DNA from: Xestospongia muta
Lineage: Eukaryota; Porifera; Demospongiae; Haplosclerida; Petrosiidae
Direction of reading: 5' to 3'
Length of the DNA stretch: 64,000 nucleotides
NCBI GenBank assembly: GCA_963693285.1
Contig: OY848926.1
Coordinates: 2,361,001 to 2,425,000 of the forward strand
Shown here: positions 36,561-49,400 of the stretch, one piece after another
How the letters are laid out: the number at the start of each line of letters is the position of its first letter
How positions within the stretch are numbered: the stretch's first letter is position 1
The notes under the pieces: generated by a model
The model's database searches: none
Told to the model about the DNA's origin: nothing
The model's input: the letters and a program-made list of their open reading frames with translations, nothing else
Program-made: the position numbers and the translations under genes

Positions 36561-37849
36561 TTCTGTTCACTGTACCTTATTGTAACTCTCATTGTATCCC
36601 TACAAGTAACTCTGCTTCCTTTCCATTATTGTTATAAAGCCTAGTATGTTCACTGCATCCAGTCCCATTCATTGTGTGCTAATATATACATGTGCCTAAC
36701 TATCTGTCCTTATCTAGCATAACACATGTTCAACATATCAAAATGTAACTTTGTGTCTTTAGTATATAATTCTCTTATTGTGTTTGAATGTGACCCTGTG
36801 TTTTAATATAACTGTACAGTTCACTATGTCCTTATGTAACTTAACTGTGTTCTAGTATTCCCTAGTGTATTGTTGGTAGCATAAACCCCACCATCCTGGT
36901 TTTATTCAGACTTGCTGTATTGTATTAAGTGAACTGGTTTCTTGTTGTTTCCTAGAATTATTTATGCTTATGCATGAATACTTAGCCTTTTCTGATTTTA
37001 CTTTAATTGCCTCAATTCAGTTAACTGTTTACTTACTAAATACATGATCATTTGCCTATTACTATGCTTTGTGATGTTATTATTTCTAGTCATGCTAAAC
37101 TGGTTGTGAGTTGTGTATATAACATTTTTACCAATGTTAGCCAACACTATATTTCATTGTGTAGTTATATAGTTACCATCTAAGATGATCTGATCACATT
37201 CTCTGATAACTGTTACCTTGTAAGTTTGATATGTTGTACATGCAGTAATATTCACTTCTCTTTTCTTTATAATTTTTAGGTTAACATGTTCCTGGTGATC
37301 TGTGTACTACATACTCTACATATATACCTGATATTTATTGTGTTTTAGGCATATATATATATATATTGAAGATGTTTTTTTTGGTGGTGAGTTGGGACAA
37401 ATAATTTATTTTCTTTCTTTTCTATGGTTGCTGCTCTATATCATGGATTATCTATCTCCCTTGAGTCTTTCAGTCTCGCAAACATCTTTTAAACTAGGTT
37501 TATAGTGACTTTGGTATTCTGTTTCTACAACAACAAGAATGGTAATCTGATACCTGACAACATTTTCTGATAATAGTTTGTAAGTTCATCGTTGTAGATG
37601 TAAGTTCATTGCTGTAGATGTAAGTTCATTGTTGTAGATGCAGTTGTTATTACTTTGAGCTCTCTATAATTATATAGGTGTATCTATTACTGAAGATCTA
37701 ATAGGATGTTTACTACAAAAACAATTCCCAGGAGAAACAAAGTTATACTGCCAATAAAATTTATATGCTTAGAATATGGAATTAGCCTTGAAGTGCACAT
37801 ATAGTTTGATGACTTAGCATTCCTATTAAAAGCCTATAGCATGCTATGT

Positions 37850-39700
37850 CATAAAGTACTCACCTGTCTATTGTGTCCTAACGTAACTGTCCCATCTACT
37901 GTGTCATAACATAATTGTCTCAACCACTGTGTTCTAATACAATTGTCTAATACAATTGTCCCATCTACTGTGTCCTAATACAATTCTCCCATCTACTGTG
38001 TCATAACGTAATTGTCTCAACCACTGTGTTCTAATACAATTGTTCCATCTACTGTGTCCTAATATAATTCTCCCATCTACTGTGTCCTATTGTAATTTTC
38101 CCATCTACTGTGTCATAACGTAATTGTCTCAACCACTGTGTTCTAATACACTTGTTCCATCTACTGTGTCCTAATATAATTTTCCCATCTACTGTGTCCT
38201 ATTATAACCATTCTGTAACCTGTAACCTGATATAATTCTCCAATCTACTGTGTCATAAAGTAACTCACCTGTCTACTGTGTCATAACGTAATTGTCTCAA
38301 CCACTGTGTTCTAATACAATTGTTTCATCTACTGTGTCTTAATACAACTCTTCCATCTACTGTGTCCTATTATAACCATTCTGTAACCTGTAACCTGATA
38401 TAATTCTCCCATCTACTGTGTCATAAAGTAACTCACCTGTCTACTGTGTCATAACATAATTGTCTCAACAACTATGTTCTAATACAATTGTTCCATCTAC
38501 TGTGTCCTAATATAATTCTCCCATCTACTGTGTCCTATTATAACTGTTTTGTAACCTGTAACCTGATATAATTCTCCCATCTACTGTGTCATAAAGTAAC
38601 TCACCTGTCTACTGTGTCATAACATAATTGTCTCAACCACTGTGTTCTAATACACTTGTTCCATCTACTGTGTCCTAATATAATTCTTCCATCTACTGTG
38701 TCCTATTGTAACCATTCTGTAACCTGATATAATTCTCCCATCTACTGTGTCATAAAGTAATTCACCTGTCTATTGTGTCATAACGTAATTGTCTCAACCA
38801 CTGTGTTCTAATACACTTGTTCCATCTACTATGTCCTAATATAATTCTCCCATCTACTATGTCCTATTATAACTGTTTTGTAACCTGTAACCTGATATAA
38901 TTCTCCCATCTACTGTGTCATAAAGTAACTCACCTGTCTACTGTGTCATAACATAATTGTCTCAACTACTGTGTTCTAATACACTTGTTCCATCTACTGT
39001 GTCCTAATATAATTCTTCCATCTACTGTGTCCTATTGTAACCATTCTGTAACCTGATATAATTCTCCCATCTACTGTGTCATAAAGTAATTCACCTGTCT
39101 ATTGTGTCATAACGTAATTGTCTCAACCACTGTGTTCTAATACAATTGTTCCATTTACTGTGTCCTAATATAATTCTCCCATCTACTGTGTCCTATTGTA
39201 ATTTTCCCATCTACTATGTCATAACATAATTGTCTGAACTATTGTGTTCTAATACACTTGTTCCATCTACTGTGTCCTAATATAATTATCCCATCTACTG
39301 TGTCCTATTATAACCGTTCTGTAACCTGTAACCTGATATAATTCTCCCATCTACTGTGTCATAAAGTAACTCACCTGTCTACTGTGTCATAACGTAATTG
39401 TCTCAACCACTGTGTTCTAATACAATTGTTCCATCTACTGTGTCCTAATATAATTCTTCCATCTACTGTGTCCTATTGTAACCGTTCTGTAACCTGATAT
39501 AATTCTCCCATCTACTGTGTGATAATGTAACTCACCTGTCTACTGTGTCCTGTTCTGCAAACTGTAACCTGTAACCTGATATAATTCTCCCATGCCCTAA
39601 TGTAACAGTCCTGTCTACTGTGTCGTAATATAACTCATCTGTCTACTGTGTTGTAATGCACTGTCCTATCTACTGTGTCGTAGTATAATCAAACCCTTCT
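37850..39700 (+). repeat. Related minisatellite with a 165-170-bp higher-order unit
   Basis: Units such as CCATCTACTGTGTCCTAATA, GTCTCAACCACTGTGTTC and TAACCTGTAACCTGATATAA recur in the same order about ten times at 165-170-bp spacing. The core TCTACTGT is shared with the array at 35280-36560, so the two are diverged relatives. Confidence 0.9.
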
Positions 39701-39942
39701 ACACTTTTGCATTCTCTAGCCTATTCACTGTATTATTTGTAGGAAACCTCTTGTCCTTTGCAATCAATTGCAGACCCTTGTGTGATATTTAGGAATGCCC
39801 CTAGTCCACATTGTCAAACAAAATTATATTTATTTGTGTGTACTACAGTACTACAGTATTCATTTTGTGTGTCTTCATAAAATTGTCCTTTACAAGGGTA
39901 TGGTAAGGTCAGTTTTATTTGTGTTTGTATGATTTTTATTTT

Positions 39943-40105
39943 GAGCATATTAGGCCATTAAAATATATTTTGAGCATATTAGACCATTAAAATATATTTT
40001 GAGCATAATAGGTCATTAAAAATATATTTTGAGCATATTAGACCATTAAAATATATTTTGAGCATATTAGGCCATTAAAAATGTATTTTGAGCATATTAG
40101 GCCAT
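39943..40105 (+). repeat. 29-30-bp tandem repeat, six copies
   Basis: Units of TTTTGAGCATATTAGGCCAT plus an A-rich joint. The next foldback begins directly after the last unit. Confidence 0.92.
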
Positions 40106-40107
40106 TT

Positions 40108-40241
40108 AAAAAAGAATGAGAGGTGGTAGGGTGGGGGGACGGCAATACAGTACCACCTCCACGTGGTGTCGTCTGGAGCATCATAGGTGTGCTAGCTATG
40201 ATGTACTAAGAGTACTGTTGATCCTCGGCTCATTCTTTTTT
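40108..40241. repeat. Nested foldback of 134 bp
   Basis: Three perfect, correctly nested arm pairs: AAAAAAGAATGAG (40108-40120) with CTCATTCTTTTTT (40229-40241); ACAGTAC (40147-40153) with GTACTGT (40212-40218); CATCATAG (40179-40186) with CTATGATG (40196-40203). It is either a MITE or a structured RNA. Confidence 0.75.
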
Positions 40242-41900
40242 GAACTGTATAGATATAGTAGCACATTATTAGTAGATTCTAGAGTTTGAAAGTGTTCTAG
40301 CAAAAGGTTGCATCAATAACATACCATATACTTTAGTGATTTTTTACAATTACACTAAAGCCTCTTTTAATTGGTTTGTTTTTGTCCTTTTTTAATAGTT
40401 TGTATAGCTTCTGTTATAATTGGAGAATTCATGTCCCAATGCTTGTTGATGATATGTTATGTATTTATGAGACAAACCTTACTGAAAAATAAATTTCTTT
40501 AGATATTGCCTGAACTTTGGATATTTTAAACACTATTTCAAAGTATGTTAAATAATTAAAACCATTTCTCACTAACATATGTTTTTAGATAAAAATATAT
40601 TGAGTCAAATGTCAAATTCTACCTGAATGGAGTATATATATTATATGTATAAATGTAATATAGTACTTGTATTTTCTATAACGTTTTACCAAATGAGGTT
40701 ATGTCTCAAAGCTGGTGGTGGTGAGTTATGACAGTAGTGCAGTAAATTTTGACTACAACAGCAAGTTTTCATAAAAGGTACAATAATAATAGAATGATAC
40801 ATTCTTTCATAATACATTTAATACATTCTTTTTTTGTTAGGATTAGTGAAATTTTTAAAGAGCACAAGTTATCCCTAGATGTATGTGGGTTAACACTTGT
40901 TATTCCTATCGAGATCATCACAATAACAGATTCTTTATATGAAGTAACTGCTTAAGATGTGTGTGGTACAATGTACAATAAGTTTTCTGAAGGTAACAAA
41001 CTTATCAGTGCTGTTTGTGATACACATCTATATCCAGGTCCTCTGATTTCGTCAAACGAATTGGTGTTTATTTAGAGCACTGTGCTCATATAATTGACAA
41101 GAAGCAGTCACGATATCTGACTTGTTGTTGCTAAAAATCAGCACATTGCCTTGAGACCTCTAGTTAATGCTTATACAAGCAGTTTACGTCAGCAATTTTT
41201 TTTAAAGGTAATTTAATTTAGGAATACATGTACAAGATTATGAGGACAAGTTATAGTCTATAATACACACTAATATTTTATATTAAATTTACTTGCAGTA
41301 GACTATAGAGTAGTAATGTTATGATTACCCTGCCTTTTGTACAAAATTATTTTTGACTAAATAATTATATCTGGGTAGTTAATTGGATTCATAATTGTCA
41401 AATACTTAAAGCTTCCATATATGAGAGCTGCTGTGGAGCTTTCAAGTTGGACTTGTATCCCTCTCCCTCATTTGCAAGGCTATATAAGTTCCTCTTATGC
41501 TTTAGTGAATAAAATTTGTAGACAGAGTCTAATATTTTATTCCAGAACCTTTTTCAGGCACTCATAGAGATTTAAACTTTGTCATTACAATATAGTCAGT
41601 TCATTACATTTATTGTTCAATTTATGCAGACAAAAGCCATACCATAAAGAAAAGGAGTCTGTCTAGTACTGATAACCAAGTTTCTAAAACAATTGAAGAA
41701 GATATGTTACTTGTCATGTAAGACATAGCAATGTGGAGATTTACTTCACCCAAATCCAACAGAAACAGCTTCCATGGTATGAACACTCTGAAATTATATA
41801 AAACATTTTGCACAGAAGTAGTCACTTTAAAAAAATTCACAGCTACATGTATGTATATAAGTTTTTGTTATCTATTATTAAATTATATCAGTTCTTTCAG
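40242..41900. other. Gene-poor stretch
   Basis: A frame at 40749-40955 (68 codons) has no recognised motif, and nothing else supports an exon. The region just before 41904 would hold the 3' UTR of the beta-helix relic on the minus strand. Confidence 0.35.
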
Positions 41901-41903
41901 TTG

Positions 41904-43785
41904 CTATGTTTTTCTATTAACTTTACCATCATCAAAACATTGTATAAAAGACATATATATTGGGAAGGACAAAGTCTGTTTAATATCATAGATGTTTGTT
42001 ACTTTGTTGTTAATAGAACAATTTTGTTTATTCAATTCACAAAAACATACCTTTATAGGATCTGATGACACTATTGATAGACTTGTCTGTTGAGGGTAGT
42101 GAAATAGGGTTTTAAACTCATCATCTTTATAACATTTGTCAACATTACTACCATATAGGATGTCACCTGATATGGCAGCTGTATTGTTGACAAAATAAAA
42201 CACAGCACTAGAATTATAGTAAGAATGATGAGGAATAACTTAAAAGGAACTCAGTGCTTTTTTTACATCAACTACTTGTGATACAAATATTCCTCCACAT
42301 GACACATTAGCAAAATTATTGAAAAATGATATGTTCACAGTTTTGTTGGTATGATCATTTAGTAATAATTGGGAAGACTCATACAAGCAATGCCTCCATC
42401 ATAAATGCCAAAATTGTTTAAAAATATGCTATCCCCATCAAATGTTATTTGGCTATTGAAACACACTAAACCACTTGTGTTATGATTACTAACTTCAATT
42501 TGTTCAAATATAACGTTAACAATGTTGAATAATACCACAGCAGATTGATATATTTTTCTATATACAGCCAGGTTATTGGTTGCTTTATTGAAATGAAATA
42601 GAACATTCTGAAAGTAGAAGTTACTCGATGTCAAAGTAGCATGAAGAGAACGAAGATACAGTCCTGATCCAAGGTATGAATATTTTTGAGATTCTACAGT
42701 TACAAAACTCAACTCTACTTCTTCCTTCATAGAAATCAATATACACTCCTCCTCCATCATTTTGAGCATTATTATTGTATATAGTGCAGTTACGATACTC
42801 AATTCTACCAACTCCTTCATATAAGTCAATGTACACTCCTCCTCCATCGTAGTAAGCAGTATTGCTATGTATAGTGCAATTATGATACTCGATGCTACTT
42901 GTCCCATACGTATCAATAAACACTCCTCCTCCATATTTCAGAGCAATATTGTTGTATATAGTGCAGTTACCAAACTCAAAACTACCACCTCCGTCCAATC
43001 TAAAGTACACTGCTCCTCCATATTGTAGAGCAATATTGTCATATATAGAGCAGTCATGAAACTCAATGTTACCAAGCCAGTATGATCTAATGTACACTCT
43101 TCCTCCATATATCTGTGCAGTATTGTGTACATAATGCAGTTATGAAACTTAATAGTACCAATCCCACGTGATTCAATGTACACTCCTCTTCCATACCCAA
43201 CAATATCATGTGAAAATTACAATTTTCAATGATTACCTCAGCTTCATTATAATTAAAATACCAAAATCCATTCCAACTACTAAGTCCAATATAAAATTAG
43301 ATTTCATGATATTAACTCTGACAGTCCTTTACGTCAGTCATCATAGACAATGTATGCATTGCCTCCTTGATTCTTAGGACCTCCATTGTTACCAAATGTG
43401 GAATTAGAAATATTCAAATCAAAAGTATTGACTATACAGATCCATAAACTGAACTATTCTGGACTGATACCCATTCCAATGTGACATTATCTATGTCAAC
43501 AAAGAATAAACTAACATGGCTAGTGCAAGGGATTGCTTGGCTACTGATAGAAGTATAGAACCCACAGTTTGTTATTGTTAATGATTTCACTGTAACAGCT
43601 GTACTACTAGTAAATTTTATGCCAGCCCTTCTGTTATCACTACACATTATTACTGATGTGGATTGCATAACTGTCTCATGAAAGCATTGTTCTACATCTC
43701 CCACCATTGATTTCCAATGTACTTTGTAGAGTATGAGTTCCCTCTAGAAAGTAGAAGATTGTATCATCTGTGAAGTAAGATTTAA
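41904..43785 (-). pseudogene. Sponge beta-helix repeat surface protein, frameshifted
   Basis: Minus-strand order: IFYFLEGTHTLQSTLEI (43740-43785); then, in another frame, STSVIMCSDNRRAGIKF, SSTAVTVKSLTITNCGFY and VTLEWVSVQNSSVYG (43432-43707); FDLNISNSTFGNNGGPKNQG; then five repeats of the type NCTIYNNIALKYGGGVFID (42621-43097), with consensus C-x-I/Y-x-N-x-A-x-x-Y/D-G-G-G-V-Y-I; and a C-terminal block NTAAISGDILYGSNVDKC, SSDPIKVCFCE (41950-42203). The repeats fit a right-handed parallel beta-helix like those of polymorphic membrane proteins. At least three frameshifts are needed (near 43720, 43120-43140 and 42640). A secreted or surface adhesin-like role is inferred. Sequencing error remains possible. 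Confidence 0.6.
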
Positions 43786-43844
43786 ATTAGTAACTTAATA
43801 TGAAAAGTTGTGACAAGGTAGATCATAACAATCGCAGTGTACAC

Positions 43845-44130
43845 AATTAGAATCAGCAAAGTAAAGTGACACATTCAGGAAGCAACTCAAAGCATTGAAA
43901 AACTGCTACTAATAGATAATAATATATTGATTTATATTTGTACTATGGGACGTTTCCAAAGAACGTTTCATCTTCAAGTTACAATAAATTTTGTATATGA
44001 CATATTGATAAATGTGACCACACCTTCTAGAATGTTAGTAAATTTTCTTGCAATACTACCTAGGAACATCATAGCTGGGGCTAAGTTGGCATAGCATTTA
44101 TAAATAACTTAGAAACTGCAGCGAGGTTCG
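43845..44130 (+). repeat. Dispersed repeat, copy 2
   Basis: Shares AAACTGCTACTAATAGATAA, GGGACGTTTCCAAAGAA and AATAAATTTTGTATATGA with 31690-31830. It closes with CTGCAGCGAGGTTCGGCAC. It lies just upstream of the RPL3 promoter. Confidence 0.6.
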
Positions 44131-44307
44131 GCACTTTAGTGCCTTTCATTTTATTCTCATGAATAGTCAATACTCGTGTATAGTTTGCAAACGAGTATTG
44201 AACAAAAGAGTTAAAAATTGAAGACTACCCTCCGACTAATTGAATACTGCTCTGCAGCCATCTTAAAAGGAGGGGCTAGATACTATTCTAATTGATACGC
44301 ATTTAGC

Positions 44308-44322
44308 GCATGCTCAGTTGAT
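44308..44322 (+). promoter_or_regulatory. RPL3 promoter motif shared with 33.7 kb
   Basis: GCATGCTCAGTTGAT, 52-66 bp before the RPL3 ATG. It is followed by a pyrimidine-rich stretch (CCTCTTTCTCG, 44336-44346) that could be a 5' TOP start. Confidence 0.45.
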
Positions 44323-44373
44323 TGGACAACGTGGGCCTCTTTCTCGTGTAGGTTCTGTAGTGTAGAAGCAAGA

Positions 44374-46225
44374 ATGGTAAGTCAATCTTTCTTAATCGTC
44401 AAATGCATTTATTTTATGCTATCACAACATGTTGCGTTTTAGAAATTTATATACTTATTTATTCTTTCAGTCTCATAGAAAGTTCTCAGCACCTCGTCAT
44501 GGCTCTTTGGGCTTTCTTCCAAGAAAAAGGTGCAAAAGACATCGAGGAAAAGTGAAGAGCTTTCCAAAAGATGACCCAACTAAACCCTGTCATTTGACAG
44601 CCTTTATGGGTTATAAGGCTGGAATGACCCATATTGTTAGAGAAGTCAACCGTCCTGGATCTAGTGAGACCCTAAAATTTATTGCAATAATTAATAATAT
44701 TGATTGTTGCTGCACACATTATGATTTATCATTATTATCTATAGTAGTTCTGTATTTAAAATACCATTTTTCCTGCAGAGACCCATAAAACTGAAGTAGT
44801 TGAAGCAGTTACGATACTAGACACTCCACCCATGGTTTGTGTGGGTGTTGTTGGTTACATTGAGACACCACATGGTCTTCGACAGTTTAAAACTATATTT
44901 GCCCAGCATTTAAAAGATGAGTGTAAAAGACGTTTCTACAAGACTTGGTAAGTACTTTAAAATCGCAACAACATTTTCCGATGTATTATAACGTCAGTGA
45001 CAACAACACTTTGTGGCTGTTGACTGATTGTATCGCCATTGAAACTCCTCTCGCGTGTGCTGATGAGTTTCAGGCTTTTTCTGTCCCTTAAAGGTACAAA
45101 TCTAAGAAAACTGCTTTCACCAAAGCTGCTAAGCGTTGGTCTGATGATGCTGGAAAAATTGCTATTGACAAGGACTTTGAAAAAATGAAAAAATTTTGTA
45201 AAGTGATTCGTGTTCTTTGTCACACACAGGTACTGTATATAATTTGTGTCCAACATCAAAAATGATAAGCCTTCTCATAGCTAAGCATGATAAAAAGTCT
45301 GCGTCAAAAGAAATCACACTTAATGGAAATACAAGTAAATGGTGGTACTATTGCTGAAAAGGTAAGGAGATGTGTTGAGAATGGTTTGTTATTTCATTAT
45401 TTAGGTCGATTGGGCTCGTGAACATCTTGAGAAAGAGATAAGTGTATATGATGTGTTCCAGCCTAATGAAGTGATTGATGCAATTGGTGTTACTAAAGGA
45501 AAAGGATTTAAAGGTATTTTTAGATGCAAAAAGTAGGACAGACATAGTGATAATATTATATTAGGTGTTACATCACGTTGGCATACTAAGAAACTTCCTC
45601 GAAAAACTCACAAGGGTCTTAGAAAAGTTGCTTGTATTGGTGCTTGGCATCCTAGCCGAGTTCAGTATTCTGTTGCTCGTGCTGGTCAGAAAGGATATCA
45701 CCATCGTACGGAGGTCAATAAGAAAATTTATCGTATTGGAAAGAAAGATGATACTAATAATGGTGGGACAGAAAGTGATCTGACCGAGAAGAGGATTACC
45801 CCCATGGTATGAATTGTATCTATTGGATGTGATTTATTGTTTTGATAGGGTGGCTTTCCTCATTATGGTGTTGTCAACAATGATTTCTTGATGCTAAAGG
45901 GATGTGTTATGGGTCCTAAAAAACGTGTCATCACTTTGAGAAAGGTACGTTAGTAATAGGCTAATAGCAGTAGTCGCTGGTGTTAATGATGTTATATTAA
46001 TATAGTCTTTATTGGTGAGTTTTAAAAGGAGAGACCGTGAAGAAATTCAGCTCAAGTTTATTGATACTTCATCCAAATTTGGTCATGGTCGTTTCCAGAC
46101 ACCTCAGGAGAAATCAAACTTTTTGGTGAATATAAAATTCTAGTAAATGTATCTATTAGTTTTGTATATAGGGTAAATTGAAGAAAGACTTTGAACGAGA
46201 GAAAGTTGCTGCTGCTGCAGATTAA
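44374..46225 (+). CDS. RPL3: 60S ribosomal protein L3 (uL3)
   Basis: Ten exons: 44374-44376 (the ATG alone), 44471-44663, 44779-44947, 45094-45229, 45281-45361, 45405-45513, 45565-45806, 45849-45944, 46006-46125 and 46172-46225. The protein, about 400 residues as in other animals, opens [20 protein letters not shown] and keeps the uL3 blocks [40 protein letters not shown] and [20 protein letters not shown] (the W loop near the peptidyl transferase centre), and [11 protein letters not shown]. Known: an essential protein of the large ribosomal subunit, assembled in the nucleolus. All junctions keep frame and GT-AG. The start is fixed by family length and by SHRKF following ATG. Introns are 40-120 bp; no snoRNA could be supported in them. 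Confidence 0.97.
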
Positions 46226-46418
46226 TGAGACTTGAGATATTTTTGATTTAGATTTTCTGTTTAAAGTTTTAGTTTTAAAAATGGGAAGTGTTACTGTATG
46301 TAGTCAACTAAGATGCACCACGTGCTATTATAATATAACATTTTATTTATACTCCACCAATTTGTGAAACATATGGTGAATGTATTCCAGATATCCATTG
46401 TATTAAGTATAAAATCCT

Positions 46419-49400
46419 TCAAAAAGTTTTATTAACAATGAACAGCTTCACTTCAGTATCGTACCATACAGGTGGATCAAAATTTCTGTTAAATATTAAT
46501 GTAAATCTTGTATTTAAATTATAATAGTCAACATACCTAGCATAAATTACCCCCCATATGTATGTATGGAACCATGTTTCAGTACTAGCACTAGACTAAA
46601 GGACAGAAACATAATGAAAATCCAAAATTCATCTACCTGATATTTTCTAATAATAATGGGGTGTGGCACCGGAAGTAGTCCAACTAATGTTCCATTTTTT
46701 AAATATTGAAGTACCTCCTTTTCACTTTTTATATCACTACAGTGACTCAATACAACAGTAACAATGGTCAATGACTTACTTGTCACTACAAAGCTTTTCT
46801 ACTTGTGGAACTAGAATTTGTAGTAATCTAAGAATTGTGTGAAGTGGCAATTTTTCTTTCCACGAACGAACCTAACGTCTTTGGTAAAGAGTGCTTATGA
46901 TAGAGTATAATTTACTAACCCAGTCTGGAGTTGGTTTGAAGTCTGAAGGACTTGTTGGCTCAAAAAGTTGTTTGTTTCTCTTAGCAACTTGTTTTCTCAT
47001 TGGCAATATTTCTCGTTGTGGTAGTCCACTTTGTTTATTAGGAGTAGCTCCTTTGGTAGGTCCTTTTGCAGGCAGGTCGTATGAGGAAGAAAATGTAGGT
47101 GCATTGTATTGAAGATTAAAATGAGATGGAATTGATCTATTGAATAAATTAACAAATACAGTTACATTGTGTTAAACTATAATACTTTTCTTGAGGTGAA
47201 GCAACTTCTAGCGTAGGAGTAGTTGGCTCAGATGTAGTAACTTCAACTTCTTTTGATGTCAGAGTAATCTGTAAAGTTATAGATTAGATAATTATAATAA
47301 CACTAAAAAAATCATGACATGACATCAACTTAGCAAAGCTTTCAAATCTGCTCATCATATGATATCTAGGTAAATGTACAGATATTATGAAATGTTTACT
47401 GAGCCAGGGTAGAGAAATCATAAACTTCTAACGACACAATCTCAAAACTCAATAGGAATTACTTCATAGTGACTACAAAACTATCACTACAAGAATTCAA
47501 GTGATCTGTAATTAGTACAATATGAAGCAATTCTCTCTTGCTAAATTTCATGAAATCAGGTACAAACATTGTTGGGATAACCTCTGGGATACAATCTATG
47601 ACATCTCTATACTCCAACATCTCAATGTCTGGACACACATTGTTCACAATATGTTCACTTTCAATGGCTTTACATCAATGTTGAACATTGTTCCTTATAA
47701 ATATTGACTTACCTGCTCAATTGGTTGAATTTCAGGTATATGTTCCTCTCGAATATCATCACTTTTCTTTTGCACTACCTCTGGTTCCTCTTCCTCCTCT
47801 TCTTCCTCTTCATCTTCTTCTTGTGGTTTGTCATTATCTCCTTTATCTTCCAATCCAATGGACTTTGTTCCTTCTTGACGAGTAGGACGAGGTTGAGGAA
47901 ACATTTTAAGGCAAGAATCTTCATCCAAAGCTGCCAACTAAGAATAGTATTAAAATCATTGCTGAAACATCTGAGATCTTACTTGATAGAAAACATCCTT
48001 AGACCTCACCAGTGTGTATACCATGTTGATATTACCTGTAAAAAAACAGTTGTTCACTCAATATATGTATATTAAAATAAGACCCGTATGAAACAATAGA
48101 GGATCTCCTCTGTCAGTGAGTTTGTCATACAGGAGAAGGTCCTAAATATGATTTATTCTATGATATACTCACCATCAAACTGGTATTGTATAATATTATT
48201 AAAAATCTCCAAAAGATAAAAAATGAGGTAATGATTAGATGGCTTAGCAAACAGGTACCATGGAGTGGAAAAAGACTAGAGAGAGAATTAGATATAAAAG
48301 TAAATAGTCACTGCATACCTCCATCAAATGCATTAGTCTTGTACAAGTCACCATTGAGAGAGACTTAAGATATGGTGATACTACATGAAGATTTGTCAAT
48401 AAATATGTCTTTATTAATACACAACTATACCATTTACAAGAACAGTTAACAAACAATCATACAGAGGTTGTATGCGTGACAAACCACTTGTGATTACTTT
48501 GTGAAATACCTATTTAAAAGAAGTAACAACTCATTGAACACTACAACTAACCAGAAATAACAGATCTGCATGAGTTCCAGTAAAACGTGGTATATCAGCA
48601 CTAGATTTACCAACGTAAGGCTTGTTCAATCGAACACCAAAGTTCCTCTCTCCACTCAATACCAAAAGGATGAAGACACCAACATGTAATAAACCTACCA
48701 AATCTAAGCACAAAAAAGTGTGACAGGATCTTAAGTAAAATCTTTACTTGGGTTAGCACGAGTAATCAACAATTCATGTAATAAAGGGACCAATAAGTCA
48801 AACAACATTGAGCCTCTTAATAAATGGGTCATGAATTTCTGTAGCATCAAAGTCAAAATTTATTTTCTAAATATTTCATATCTTACATGATTATAACATA
48901 TGAGCTTCCATGCCAAGATGTACAATATTTCAGTGAAGTAAATTCTTTTAACAGAGACTGGTAAATACGTTTGCGTCTGCAGACAACAAGACACATGACA
49001 CAAATAATGTGCACATTTTAATTTACTTGGCGAAAAGGATTAGCTATTAATGAAGTGAGACCTTTGACTAGAAAATCTAGATCCTATAAACAACAATTCG
49101 TGCTACTTTGTAATAAGTCATTACGTAACATACTTCAATCTGATGTAATCGTGATACGTAAGCTGCAAACAGGTTCACCATACCTGTTTCTCTCTGAACT
49201 TGCATTGCAGGAGAAACTGGTTCATCTGATAACGGAGTGGAGCCATGACCAGGTGGATTAGATGATGGTAAAGCATAATTGAGAATAATTGCCAAAAAAT
49301 TAGCACAAGCCTCAACAAGTTCTTCACGGACATCTCTCACCAGTGCATAATAATACCTAATTCAATAGAGTTGCAACAGAGATATTAAGATTATATAGCT

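Noticed and set aside
33871..40105. CRISPR-like appearance of regular repeats
   Set aside because: Units are contiguous with no unique spacers, and the genome is eukaryotic.
44948..45093. snoRNA inside an RPL3 intron
   Set aside because: A TGATGAG and a CTGA are present but in the wrong order for C/D boxes, and no H/ACA structure was seen.
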